From positions 1-35,292 of the forward strand of contig CABUQW010000023.1 in NCBI GenBank assembly GCA_902493895.1: 35,292 nt of DNA, read 5' to 3'. The translations under genes and the position numbers were made by a program. The stretch comes from an uncultured Collinsella sp. GTDB lineage: Bacteria; Actinomycetota; Coriobacteriia; Coriobacteriales; Coriobacteriaceae. Each line of letters starts with the position of its first letter. Position 1 is the first letter of the stretch. Below are positions 25,825 to 34,524 of the stretch, one piece after another. The notes under the pieces are model-generated. The model saw only the letters and a list, made by a program, of their open reading frames with translations, made no database searches and was not told the origin of the DNA.

Positions 25825-27714
25825 CTAAGCCTTGGCGGCCTCGGCGTCGACAGGAGCCTCGGCAGCAGCAGTGCGGCCGTACTCGGCCTTGCCCATCTCG
25901 GACCACTCGGGCTCCTCGTCGGGCATGGAACCGGCCTCCTTGCCGAAGAACTCCTTGAGGCAGTTAACGGCAACGATGAGGCCCAGGACCATCAGCAGGA
26001 CGGCGAAGACAAGCTGCAGGCCCTTGGTGGCGGCGACGGAGACGGCGGCCGTGGTGGCGGTAGCCGGGATGGTGCCGAAGAAGCCGTAAGCCTGGACAGC
26101 GGCCATGCAGCCCATGGCGCTCTGGACCAGCGAGGTGAAGGTGCAGCAGAGCAGGAAGGCGACGGGCACATAGAGCATCCAGCCCTTGCGGCCGGTGCAC
26201 TTGCAGAACACGGCGAGGGTGATCATGGTCATGCCGCCGAGCAGCTGGTTGGAAGCACCAAAGAGCGGCCAGATGTTGGCATAGCCACCAAAAGCGAGGG
26301 CGAGACCGGGAAGCAGGGTAACGACCGTGGCGAACCAGGGGTTGCCGAGGACCTTCATGTAGCCGGCCTTGGACTCGATGGCCAGGGCATCGTTGGTCTG
26401 GGCAAAGAACTCGGAGAACGAAGTGCGGGCGATGCGGGCGACGGCGTCGAGCGAGGTCAGGGCCAGAGCGGAGACGTTCATGGTCATGAAGACGGTTGCG
26501 AGCGTGCCGTCAACACCGAAGGCCTGCATACCGCGGGAGATGCCAGCGGCAAAGATCTGGAACGGGGTGGAAGCGACGCCGGCGTTAAGGGCGCCGGTAC
26601 CGGCGGTGTTCATGTCGGAGAACATGATGCCGGCAACGATGATGGCAAGGATACCGACGAAGGACTCGACGACCATAGCGCCGTAACCGACCTTGACGGC
26701 GTCCTGCTCCTTCTCAACCTGCTTGGAGGAGGTACCAGAAGAAACGAGGCTGTGGAAACCGGAGAGAGCGCCGCAAGCAACGGAGACAAACAGGACCGGG
26801 AACATCATGCCGGAGGCACCAGAGAAGCCAGTGAAGACCGGAGCGGTCATCGTAGCCTGGCCGTGAACACCCAGGACAACGATGCCGAGGACAGCGCAGG
26901 CGATCATGACGATCATCATGATGGAAGTGAGGTAGTCGCGCGGGGTCTTGAGCATCTGGATGGGCATAGCGCCAGCGAAGACCAGGTAGACCATGACGAC
27001 AGCGAACCACTGGAACTTGGTCAGATAAACCGGGAACTGCATACCAACGGCGAACATGAGAACCATGAGCACCACGCCGGTGACGAACTCGGCAGCGCCG
27101 GTGAGGTTGAACTTCTTCTGGGCCCAACCAAAGGCCATGGCGACGAAGGTGAACAGGATGGAGATGGTGCCAGCGCAGCCGGCGGCATAGGACTTGGTGA
27201 AGTCGATGGCACCGGTAGCAGCGCCAGAAGCGTCAACGGCCGGGGTGAACATGAACGTCTTGCAGACCATGTCGGTGAAAGCGGCGATGACGATGATGCA
27301 GAACAGCCAGCAGAACAGCAGGAACAGGCGACGGCCGGTCTTGCCGATGTACTTCTCGATGAGCTGAGCGAGCGACTTGCCGTTGTTCTTCATCGAAGCG
27401 TACAGGGCGCCGAAGTCGTGGACGGCGCCAAAGAAGATGCCGCCGACGAGGACCCAGAGCACGACGGGCAGCCAGCCAAAGGCCATGGCGACGATCGTAC
27501 CCGTAACAGGGCCGGCACCGCAGATCGAGCTGAACTGGTGCGAGAAAGCGGTGAAGGCGGAGACGGGCGAGAAGCTCTTGCCGTCCTTCATGCGCCTGGC
27601 CGGCGTGAGGGCCTCTTTGTCAACGCCCCACTTGTTGGCCAACCAGCGGCCGTAGCCCAGATAGCCGCAGGCGAGCACCGCCGCAGCCACAACCATGAGC
27701 AAAACTCCGTTCAT
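25825..27714 (-). CDS. cstA: CstA-family peptide/carboxylate transporter
   Basis: This 629-residue integral membrane protein with about 16 predicted hydrophobic segments belongs to the carbon-starvation CstA family, whose members import peptides or pyruvate. Characteristic blocks are GYGRWLANKWGVD at the N-terminus, SICGAGPVTGTIVAM, GAVHDFGALYASMKN and, near the C-terminus, LFGASNQLLGGMTM. It is shorter than E. coli CstA (about 700 residues) but complete. GAGGAGG lies about six bases before the ATG. It is monocistronic, with a 235-nt leader that holds a short ORF and an intrinsic terminator (see those entries), so expression is probably set by attenuation. The substrate cannot be fixed from sequence; peptide uptake fits the Ile/Val-rich leader ORF. 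Confidence 0.94.
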   Translation of the reverse strand: MNGVLLMVVAAAVLACGYLGYGRWLANKWGVDKEALTPARRMKDGKSFSPVSAFTAFSHQFSSICGAGPVTGTIVAMAFGWLPVVLWVLVGGIFFGAVHDFGALYASMKNNGKSLAQLIEKYIGKTGRRLFLLFCWLFCIIVIAAFTDMVCKTFMFTPAVDASGAATGAIDFTKSYAAGCAGTISILFTFVAMAFGWAQKKFNLTGAAEFVTGVVLMVLMFAVGMQFPVYLTKFQWFAVVMVYLVFAGAMPIQMLKTPRDYLTSIMMIVMIACAVLGIVVLGVHGQATMTAPVFTGFSGASGMMFPVLFVSVACGALSGFHSLVSSGTSSKQVEKEQDAVKVGYGAMVVESFVGILAIIVAGIMFSDMNTAGTGALNAGVASTPFQIFAAGISRGMQAFGVDGTLATVFMTMNVSALALTSLDAVARIARTSFSEFFAQTNDALAIESKAGYMKVLGNPWFATVVTLLPGLALAFGGYANIWPLFGASNQLLGGMTMITLAVFCKCTGRKGWMLYVPVAFLLCCTFTSLVQSAMGCMAAVQAYGFFGTIPATATTAAVSVAATKGLQLVFAVLLMVLGLIVAVNCLKEFFGKEAGSMPDEEPEWSEMGKAEYGRTAAAEAPVDAEAAKA

Positions 27715-27749
27715 TACATTTCCTCCTCTAAAAAGAACTACTCAGACAT

Positions 27750-27788
27750 AAAAAATGAGGGCCGTCGGTTGCGCTCGACGGCCCTCAT
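27750..27788 (-). terminator. Intrinsic terminator inside the cstA leader
   Basis: A perfect 13-bp stem (27755-27767 with 27776-27788, atgagggccgtcg/cgacggccctcat) and 8-base loop are followed on the minus strand by six T residues. It sits 36 bp before the cstA start codon and downstream of the only clear promoter, so it must be read through for cstA to be expressed. Confidence 0.9.
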
Positions 27789-27839
27789 CTTCATCAGCCG
27801 CCCGTTATCGTACGGGCTAGCTGTATGTGCTAACCCGCA

Positions 27840-27884
27840 TCAGATAATTACTACGCTGATAATGTTTAGCTGATGCGTGAACAT
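27840..27884 (-). CDS. Candidate 14-residue leader peptide of cstA
   Basis: An ORF of 14 codons plus TGA starts at ATG 27884 with an AGAGGA site 10 bases upstream; an in-frame ATG at 27908 would make it 22 residues but has no ribosome site. The peptide is MFTHQLNIISVVII, with Ile and Val making up six of its last seven residues. Its codons 3-5 (cgcatcag, 27877-27870) can pair with ctgatgcg (27843-27836) spanning the stop codon, and its CATCAGC can alternatively pair with GCTGATG (27798-27792) just before the terminator. The leader position, hydrophobic branched-chain codons and nearby terminator are what is expected of translational attenuation. Coding status is inferred. Confidence 0.5.
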   Translation of the reverse strand: MFTHQLNIISVVII

Positions 27885-27908
27885 GTCTGAGAAATCCTCT
27901 TCAATCAT

Positions 27909-27937
27909 GATGTGAACGATCCGTGCGTGTTCACATC
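27909..27937. promoter_or_regulatory. Palindrome at the start of the cstA transcript
   Basis: gatgtgaac (27909-27917) and gttcacatc (27929-27937) are perfect 9-bp inverted arms with an 11-bp centre, lying about +12 to +40 of the predicted cstA transcript. It could be a repressor operator or a 5' RNA hairpin; another gtgaac half-site lies at 27877-27882. Confidence 0.5.
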
Positions 27938-27955
27938 CCCCAGTGGTTGAAAAGG

Positions 27956-27984
27956 AGTATGAAACTTTAGTTACCTAAAGTCAA
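27956..27984 (-). promoter_or_regulatory. cstA promoter
   Basis: On the minus strand, TTGACT (27984-27979), a 17-bp spacer and CATACT (27961-27956) form a good sigma-70 type promoter. Transcription would start near 27949, giving a leader of about 235 nt. Confidence 0.75.
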
Positions 27985-28090
27985 CGCAAATTTGTAATGA
28001 ATTTTCAACTTTTTTGGATTTCTCGGTATAAAACGCCACTGACCTCGGACTTTACCCCACGACAGTTTTTGCATGAGAGATGCCCCTGAG

Positions 28091-28230
28091 GGCCGCGGGA
28101 GCCGGGCGGCGCATATGAACTATATCGCGAGTTCCGCACGCAAAGAAGGCCACTTAATGTGGCCTTCGTCTTGCGCAGGACTGTAGAGCAGGAAACCTTA
28201 TATCCGGCCCCTCCGTCCGGGGACCGCGCC
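28091..28230. repeat. Palindromic element, copy C, with imperfect arms
   Basis: The 69-nt core (28124-28192) is nearly identical to copy B in its single-stranded parts, with inner hairpin gaaggccac-ttaat-gtggccttc and lower helix CGCAA/TTGCG. Unlike copies A and B, the outer arms pair only in patches, for example ccgggcgg (28102-28109) with ccgtccgg (28213-28220, one G-U). The element begins 8 bp after the stop codon of the minus-strand tsaB-rimI-tsaD gene, in the same orientation as the other copies. Confidence 0.85.
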
Positions 28231-28237
28231 GTACCAG

Positions 28238-30622
28238 CTACAGCGTCATGTTTGGATCGGCATCGACATCGAACGGCGAGATTTCACCTCGGTCGAATTT
28301 ACGGCGAGCAACCTCCGCGATCATGGCTGCGTTATCGGTACAGGCAGACAAGGGCGGCACCGTTACGCGAATCCCCTGACGCCCAAGCCTCTTAATCATC
28401 ATCTCGCGCAGATGCGGGTTGGCCGAGACGCCGCCACCGATGCAGTATTCCTTGCATCCGGTAGCGTGCAATGCGTTTTTGGCCTTCTTGTACTGCACGT
28501 CAAAGACAGCTGCCTCGAACGAAGCTGCCAGATCGGGCAGGTGAATCGTGCGCCCGGCCTTGGTCTCCTGTTCAATGTAGAGCGTCACAGCGGTTTTAAG
28601 GCCCGAAAGCGAGAAGCGATAGTCTCCTCTGCTGTTAAGCGCACGGGGGAAATCGATCGCCTTGGGGTTGCCCGTCTCGGCCAGCTTGGAAATGATGGGG
28701 CCACCGGGATAGCCCAGGCCCAATGCCTTGGCTACCTTGTCGAAGGCCTCGCCCACAGCATCGTCGAGTGTCTCACCAAGCACCTCGTAGTCGCCCCATG
28801 CCTTCACGTGCACGAGCATGGTGTGCCCGCCCGAGACAAGCGTGAAGATGAACGGCGGCTTGAGGTCGGGCTGTGCCAGCAAGTTGGCAAACAGGTGCCC
28901 CTCCAGATGGTTGACGCATACGAGCGGCTTACCGGCAGCGTAGGCAAAGCCTTTGGCAAAGGCAACGCCCACCACGAGGGCGCCCACCAGGCCCGGACCC
29001 TGTGTCACGCCCACTGCGGCAAGCTCGCTGGGAGCAATGGCTCCACCCTCAAGACCAAGCGATGCTGCGGCATCCTCGAGCGCCGCATCCACGACACTCA
29101 CAATCACCTCGACGTGTTTGCGCGAGGCGATCTCGGGCACCACGCCGCCAAAGCGGGCGTGAAAATCAATCTGCGTTGACACCTGGTTGGCCAGCATATT
29201 GCCATCCGCATCGATAATCGCCACGGCCGTCTCGTCGCAGGAGCTCTCGATAGCGAGCACTAGGCGGCGGCGCTCAATTTCGGCACGCTCCCCCTCGGAG
29301 CGCCCAGGCGCAGGCAGCGGCCACACGCGCTGCTCTGCCGCCGTCGGCTCGGGCGAAGCATTGTCGACCGGAAGTACCAGGGGCAGCGGGGCCGTCATGA
29401 CGATGGCGTCCTTGCCGGCACCATAGTAGCCGCGGCGACGGCCAGCCTCGGTAAAGCCCAGAGCGTTATAGAGCGCAATCGCTCCCTCGTTGCCGTCCTC
29501 GACCTCGAGCGAAGCCGTGGTGCAGCCGAGCATCTGGGCATCATAGCTCACATGCGACAGCAGCTTGCGGGCAATGCCCTCACGGCGATGTGCCGGGTCG
29601 ACGGCGACATCCAGAATCTGCACATCACCGTCCACGACCATACCGCCGGCAAGGCCCAGTAGCTTGCCGTCGTCGTGTGCCACCCACCAACTACGCGGCG
29701 CAGCGACGTCCTCGCCCAGTTCGGACAGGAACATGCCCGGCGTCCACGCCTCGTGTCCGGCACCTTCAAAGCAGGCAGCCTCCAGCGCGCTCGCGCCCTC
29801 GGCATCCGCCGCGCCCATGGGACGGAACTGCAGATGACGACCGGCGAGCTCATCGGCAACGCCCGTAATTCCGCTCTGCGCACTCTCGGCAAGACCAAGA
29901 CGCTTGCGCTCGTTTTCCTCGGCATCCGAAAGGCGCGTGTAAATCGGCAGGACGCGGGCCGGATCGCCGTCACCCGCAGCGTGCGCGAGCAGCAAGCCCT
30001 CGCCCGAAGGCCACCACAGGTCGCGCTCCACGCAGCGGGCGGTCTCGTCCTCACCCAGCAGCTTGCCATAGCGCACGAGACCGTCACCGGTCAGCTGAAC
30101 CTGGTCCCAGTCCGCTGCTCGGCGCCACTCATCGAGCGCCACGGCGGCCTTGACCACGTGTTCGCGCTCAAATTGACGCTCGGGACCCTCATCGACCAGC
30201 ATATACAGCGCCGGATATACCTCACCGCGCATAGCATCGGCCAAGATACCAAGCTTGCCGCGCACGCCAGCCTTCCACGCCGTCCAAGCGCAAGCGTCGA
30301 GCGTCGACACGCCCAGCAGCGGAACATTGGCACCACGCGCGAGGCCCTTGGCAGTGGAGATGCCGATGCGCACACCCGTAAAGGACCCCGGGCCGCGACC
30401 GACCACATAGCAACCAACATCGCTGCGATCCAGACCGGCTTGAGCCAGCACGCCATCAACGGTATTCACGAGCTCAACGTTGGCGTGACGGCGACACATG
30501 TGGTCGCCACTCACGAGCTTCGTCTCGCCCGTCTGCCCATCAATCCAGCTTGCCGCGCAGGCAAGCATGTCGGTCGAGGTATCAAGCGCCACCACCAGCG
30601 CGTTGTCGTTATGCAAGCTCAT
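28238..30622 (-). CDS. TsaB-RimI-TsaD triple fusion, t6A tRNA modification
   Basis: This 794-residue protein joins three enzymes. Residues 1-about 225 are TsaB (ALDTSTDMLACA, GRGPGSFTGVRIG). About 250-400 is a GNAT acetyltransferase of RimI type (ILDVAVDPAHRREGIARKLL, GFTEAGRRRGYY), which acetylates ribosomal protein S18 in E. coli. About 450-794 is TsaD (AIESSCDETAVAI at Cys462; metal ligands His572 and His576 in HLEGH; LVSGGHT; IGGGVSANPHL). TsaB and TsaD act together to transfer threonylcarbamoyl to A37 of ANN-decoding tRNAs, so fusion fixes their stoichiometry. The ATG at 30622 overlaps the end of tsaE by 14 bases, implying coupling. All catalytic motifs look intact. TsaC, which makes the threonylcarbamoyl-AMP substrate, is not in the window. 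Confidence 0.95.
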   Translation of the reverse strand: MSLHNDNALVVALDTSTDMLACAASWIDGQTGETKLVSGDHMCRRHANVELVNTVDGVLAQAGLDRSDVGCYVVGRGPGSFTGVRIGISTAKGLARGANVPLLGVSTLDACAWTAWKAGVRGKLGILADAMRGEVYPALYMLVDEGPERQFEREHVVKAAVALDEWRRAADWDQVQLTGDGLVRYGKLLGEDETARCVERDLWWPSGEGLLLAHAAGDGDPARVLPIYTRLSDAEENERKRLGLAESAQSGITGVADELAGRHLQFRPMGAADAEGASALEAACFEGAGHEAWTPGMFLSELGEDVAAPRSWWVAHDDGKLLGLAGGMVVDGDVQILDVAVDPAHRREGIARKLLSHVSYDAQMLGCTTASLEVEDGNEGAIALYNALGFTEAGRRRGYYGAGKDAIVMTAPLPLVLPVDNASPEPTAAEQRVWPLPAPGRSEGERAEIERRRLVLAIESSCDETAVAIIDADGNMLANQVSTQIDFHARFGGVVPEIASRKHVEVIVSVVDAALEDAAASLGLEGGAIAPSELAAVGVTQGPGLVGALVVGVAFAKGFAYAAGKPLVCVNHLEGHLFANLLAQPDLKPPFIFTLVSGGHTMLVHVKAWGDYEVLGETLDDAVGEAFDKVAKALGLGYPGGPIISKLAETGNPKAIDFPRALNSRGDYRFSLSGLKTAVTLYIEQETKAGRTIHLPDLAASFEAAVFDVQYKKAKNALHATGCKEYCIGGGVSANPHLREMMIKRLGRQGIRVTVPPLSACTDNAAMIAEVARRKFDRGEISPFDVDADPNMTL

Positions 30623-31115
30623 CTTGTACAGCCTTATCAATCAAATGGGAAAGCTCCATTGCGCGGTCACCATGCGCCTCAAGCGTTATCGTTCGCACAT
30701 CGCTGTCGCCCTCATCACGCTTGAGCGTCACCGAAAGATACTCATCCGTCAGCTCGTCCTGGAATTGTTCGCCCCATTCCAGCAGGCAAGCACCCTCATA
30801 GCCCAGCACATCGAAAATGCCCGTATCCTCGAGCTCGTAGGCATGCTCCAGGCGGTATAGATCAAAGTGAAACAGCGGAATACGACCTTGATCGTGAACG
30901 GCCATGAGCGCAAACGTAGGACTCGTAACCATATGCCCATCGCCCAGCCCGCGCGAGACGCCCTTGGTAAAGTGAGTTTTGCCCACTCCCAGGCCACCGG
31001 TCAGGATGAGCACATCGCCGTCCTCAAGGCACGGTGCAATTAGCTCGCCAAAGTACTCCGTATCGGCAGCGCAAGTCGTTTTGTAAGTACCTACCCCCAG
31101 GCGCTCCAGGGACAT
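30609..31115 (-). CDS. tsaE: t6A biosynthesis ATPase TsaE
   Basis: This 168-residue P-loop ATPase stimulates turnover of the TsaB-TsaD complex in t6A formation. Walker A is GGLGVGKTHFTKG, followed by the conserved SPTFALM and FHFDLYRLE blocks and the LLEWGEQF segment. It starts 12 bp after the udg stop codon and its last 14 bases overlap the tsaB-rimI-tsaD start. It is of normal length, with a short C-terminal tail that carries the next gene's start region. Confidence 0.95.
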   Translation of the reverse strand: MSLERLGVGTYKTTCAADTEYFGELIAPCLEDGDVLILTGGLGVGKTHFTKGVSRGLGDGHMVTSPTFALMAVHDQGRIPLFHFDLYRLEHAYELEDTGIFDVLGYEGACLLEWGEQFQDELTDEYLSVTLKRDEGDSDVRTITLEAHGDRAMELSHLIDKAVQDELA

Positions 31116-31127
31116 ATATGCTCCTTA

Positions 31128-31748
31128 TTATTCCGAGGCGTCCTCTGGTGCGGGATGTCGCTCCAGATAATCGCCCAGCATCTTAAAGTCTTCCTCCAGC
31201 AGCTCCTGCCACGCCGGATTGCGTAGCGCTGCTGCCGGATGGAACGTGGGCATTACTACAAAATGCCCCATCTGGTGAAACCTGCCGCGCAGCTTAGTAA
31301 TGCCAATCTCGGTCTTAAGCACAAAGTGCGTCGCGGGGTTGCCGAGCGTCACGATAATATCGGGCCAGATGCTTCGAATCTGCTCACGCAAAAACGGCGA
31401 GCAAGCCAGCACTTCCTCGGGACGCGGATTGCGGTTTCCCGGCGGGCGGCATTTAAGCACGTTGGCAATGTAGACGTCTTCGCGTTTGAGCCCCGCCAGC
31501 GACAAAATGCCGTTGAGATCCTCGCCCGCCGCCCCCACAAAGGGCTCGCCCTGCAAATCCTCGTTGCGACCCGGCGCCTCACCGATAAACATGACGCGAG
31601 CGCGGGGGTTTCCCACGCCAAACACGATATTGTGACGCGACTGGTAGAGCTGGCAGAGGTGACAATCGCCCAGAACGGCCTCAATCTCCTCGAGTGCGAC
31701 CTCACGTGGCACCTGATGGCTATGACCGGGGATGTGCATGACGCCCAT
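31128..31748 (-). CDS. Family 4 uracil-DNA glycosylase (iron-sulfur)
   Basis: This 206-residue base-excision repair enzyme removes uracil from DNA. Motif 1 is GEAPGRNEDLQGEPFVG and motif 2 is the C-terminal HPAAALRN. Cys29 and Cys32 (CHLC) and the pair in KCRPPGNRNP...LAC are the four ligands expected for the 4Fe-4S cluster of family 4 enzymes. It lies in the housekeeping operon, 11 bp after alr and 12 bp before tsaE; co-expression with these is likely. Confidence 0.93.
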   Translation of the reverse strand: MGVMHIPGHSHQVPREVALEEIEAVLGDCHLCQLYQSRHNIVFGVGNPRARVMFIGEAPGRNEDLQGEPFVGAAGEDLNGILSLAGLKREDVYIANVLKCRPPGNRNPRPEEVLACSPFLREQIRSIWPDIIVTLGNPATHFVLKTEIGITKLRGRFHQMGHFVVMPTFHPAAALRNPAWQELLEEDFKMLGDYLERHPAPEDASE

Positions 31749-31759
31749 AGCGGCTCCTC

Positions 31760-32905
31760 CTACACGTAGACCTTGTCGAGACGCATGCCAAAGCCGCAGG
31801 CGACCTCGTAGTTAATCGTTCCGCGCAGTCGGGCCATCTCGTCCATAGTGATCTCGGCATCGCCATCGCGGCCGACAATGATCATCTCGTCACCATACTC
31901 GGCCTCGGGAATCTCGTGTGCCGGGTTGGACTGAATGGCGACCATAAACTGGTCCATGCAGATATTGCCAACCTGATGCACGCGCTCGCCGCGATACAGC
32001 ACATCCATACGATTGGAAAGCGTACGCGATAGGCCATCGGCATAACCGATCGGCAGCGTGCAGATCTGAACGCGCGTACGCGGTACGCGGTAGGTAAAAC
32101 CGTAGCCCACGCCCTCACCCATCGCAGGGTGCGCCACGCGCGTCACACGCGCATGGACGCTCATAACGGGATCAAGCTGCATCACGCGGCCACTCAGCTC
32201 GCACGGCTGCATGCCATACAAGCCAACGCCGGCGCGGATCATATCAAAATGCATCGAGGGGTCGAGCATCGAGGACGGCGTGTTGGCGCAGTGCACGATA
32301 CCGCACTCAAAACCCGCATCCTTAATGGCCTGAACGGCCTCGGTAAAGCGCTGGCACTGCAGCTTGTAGTCCCAGCCCGAAGGTTCATCGGCCGTGGCGA
32401 AGTGCGTAAATACGCCGTCGCACTGAATACCGCGATGAAAATTTATACCGCGGACAAAGTCGACAACCTGCGTGTAGTGAACGCCGATACGATTCATGCC
32501 CGTCTCGATGGCGAGATGATACTTGCCCACTTTGCCCGCCGCGACGGCACATTCGCCATACGCAAGAGCAAAGTCAGACGTATAGACCGAGGGCATGATA
32601 TCAAACTCGAGCAACGTCGGAATGGCCTCGATAGGCGGCTCGCTTAGGATGAGGATGGGTTTCGTAATCCCGCCCTGTCGGAGCTCAACGCCCTCGTTAA
32701 CCGTCGCCACGGCAAACATGTCGGCACCGGCCGAATACATGATCTTGGCGCACTCAACAGCTCCATGACCATAAGCATCGGCCTTGACCACGCAGCACAG
32801 GCGCTGACGTGGATTCAGCAAGTTCTTATAGGCCCTCGTGTTGCGACGGAGCGCCCCGCGGTCGATCTCGACCCAGGACCAGCGCGTCAAATCGGCTTTA
32901 TTCAT
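31760..32905 (-). CDS. alr: Alanine racemase
   Basis: This 381-residue fold-III PLP enzyme makes D-alanine for peptidoglycan. VVKADAYGHGAVECA near residue 40 contains the PLP lysine, and GYGFTYRV carries the catalytic tyrosine of the second base. ARVTRVAHPAMGEGVGYG and ICMDQFMV are typical family blocks. Its ATG is two bases after the nnr stop codon and it is followed closely by udg, so it is translated as part of the operon. Confidence 0.96.
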   Translation of the reverse strand: MNKADLTRWSWVEIDRGALRRNTRAYKNLLNPRQRLCCVVKADAYGHGAVECAKIMYSAGADMFAVATVNEGVELRQGGITKPILILSEPPIEAIPTLLEFDIMPSVYTSDFALAYGECAVAAGKVGKYHLAIETGMNRIGVHYTQVVDFVRGINFHRGIQCDGVFTHFATADEPSGWDYKLQCQRFTEAVQAIKDAGFECGIVHCANTPSSMLDPSMHFDMIRAGVGLYGMQPCELSGRVMQLDPVMSVHARVTRVAHPAMGEGVGYGFTYRVPRTRVQICTLPIGYADGLSRTLSNRMDVLYRGERVHQVGNICMDQFMVAIQSNPAHEIPEAEYGDEMIIVGRDGDAEITMDEMARLRGTINYEVACGFGMRLDKVYV

Positions 32906-32907
32906 GA

Positions 32908-34524
32908 TTAGTCATCCGACCCTTCGTCCATGATTCCCAGATCTTCGAGCGCATCCTTTGCCGCCAGTTCCATGGCAGGACCGATCAAGTCGATAAGATC
33001 GGTCGCGATGACGCTCTTCTCACCATACTCCGTCGCCGCGGCAAAACCGGCGTAGCTGTGAAGTGCGACGGCGTACGAATACAGCAACTCCCAACGATCC
33101 ATCTCGTCGCGCATGGTGGCAAGCGTGCCGGCCAAAATACCCGCGAGAACATCACCCGAACCGGCAGTTGCCAGAGAAGCCGGACCCGAGAGCGGCAGCA
33201 GCACACGCTCAACGCCACAGATAGCCGTCGCCGGCCCCTTGGCAATGACCACCAGATTGTCGGAGCCTGCAGCCCAGACAACCTTCTGCGCGGCCGCAAT
33301 CGCGGTACCAAGGTCGTTCACCTCGTCACCGGCAACCAGACGCGAAAGCTCACGATAGTGCGGCGTCATAACCAACGGCTGCTCGCGACGATACATCTCG
33401 GGATTACTATCAATACCGTCAATGGCAATCTTAGCAAGGCAGTTGAGTGCATCGGCGTCCAAGATAAGCGGCACATCAAGCTCGAGCAAGCCCGAAACCA
33501 CCTGCATAGCGCCGGCAGATGTCGTCATACCGGGACCGCACAGTACACAGCTGTACTTCTTTGCAATCTCGCACACAGTCATGCGCGCGGCGGCGCCGAA
33601 GGAGCCGCGGGAATCAGACGGAATAGCAAAGACGGGAATCGAAGGAAGTGCCATGCGAATAAGATTGGCGCAGGCGTCAGGAGCCGCGACTGCCACGTAA
33701 CCAGCACCCGCGCGAGCTGCAGACTTGGCCGCCATAATGGCAGCACCAGGATATTGCGCAGATCCGGCGACAATAAGCACAGAGCCACGGGAATACTTAT
33801 CGATATTCGTAGGTAGTGGAGCAAAGTAATCAACTAAGTCACCGGGCTCGACAATCTCGGCGGCGTGGTCGACATCATCGATGACCTCGTCAAGACGGTC
33901 GTAAAGATTGCCGCAGATCAAATCGCCAGCATACTCAGGGCCATCAGCGCTATACAGACCAATCTTGGGCGCAATCATCGTCACCGTATGCTCGGCACGA
34001 ATGCAGTCGTCATCAACAACGCCCGTCTCGGCATTCAGGCCCGAGGGGACATCAATGGATACGACACAATCGGCGCATTCATTGACCGTAGGAATCCAAA
34101 TGGAAAACGGCGCACGCAGATTCCCGTGGAAACCGGTACCAAAAATGGCATCGACAACAACATCGGCCTTATCGATCAAAACCTCGAGTTCGTCACGCGA
34201 GGGGCCGACGCAAACGTGCACATCGCGGCCGGCAGTACGACGAGCAACATGACGTGCCAGAGCAGCAGGAATCTCATCCGGCTCAACCGGAGAAACGATA
34301 TCGACGTCCACACCCTTATGGCTCAGAATATCGGCGGCAACCCAACCGTCGCCGCCATTATTACCAAAACCGACCAGAACGAGAACCCGATCGGGATTGA
34401 GCTTCAAGACCTCGTTGGCGGCAAACTCACCTGCTAGCTCCATAAGCTCGGCCTTCGAAGTCCCTTCGCGTTCGATGATATCCTCGAGACGAACGACTTC
34501 TTCGGTACTCAAAACCGGTTTCAT
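32908..34524 (-). CDS. nnr: Bifunctional NAD(P)HX epimerase/dehydratase
   Basis: This 538-residue metabolite-repair enzyme has two domains. Residues about 1-215 are the YjeF_N epimerase that interconverts R- and S-NAD(P)HX (GFGNNGGDGWVAADIL). Residues about 240-530 are the ADP- or ATP-dependent dehydratase of ribokinase-like fold, with VLCGPGM, MTPHYRELSRL and the TAGSGDVLAGILAG anion-hole motif. Its ATG follows directly on the acpS stop codon, so coupling is likely. The combination acpS-nnr-alr-tsaE-tsaB-tsaD is a frequent order in actinobacteria. Confidence 0.96.
   Translation of the reverse strand: MKPVLSTEEVVRLEDIIEREGTSKAELMELAGEFAANEVLKLNPDRVLVLVGFGNNGGDGWVAADILSHKGVDVDIVSPVEPDEIPAALARHVARRTAGRDVHVCVGPSRDELEVLIDKADVVVDAIFGTGFHGNLRAPFSIWIPTVNECADCVVSIDVPSGLNAETGVVDDDCIRAEHTVTMIAPKIGLYSADGPEYAGDLICGNLYDRLDEVIDDVDHAAEIVEPGDLVDYFAPLPTNIDKYSRGSVLIVAGSAQYPGAAIMAAKSAARAGAGYVAVAAPDACANLIRMALPSIPVFAIPSDSRGSFGAAARMTVCEIAKKYSCVLCGPGMTTSAGAMQVVSGLLELDVPLILDADALNCLAKIAIDGIDSNPEMYRREQPLVMTPHYRELSRLVAGDEVNDLGTAIAAAQKVVWAAGSDNLVVIAKGPATAICGVERVLLPLSGPASLATAGSGDVLAGILAGTLATMRDEMDRWELLYSYAVALHSYAGFAAATEYGEKSVIATDLIDLIGPAMELAAKDALEDLGIMDEGSDD

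Noticed and set aside
25801..27873. 690-residue open frame on the + strand opposite cstA
   Set aside because: Gly/Asp/Glu/His-rich composition typical of antisense of a membrane-protein gene; cstA has motifs, ribosome site and terminator.
27714..27949. T-box or metabolite riboswitch in the cstA leader
   Set aside because: No T-box sequence or other riboswitch consensus was recognised; the short ORF with Ile/Val codons explains the leader better.
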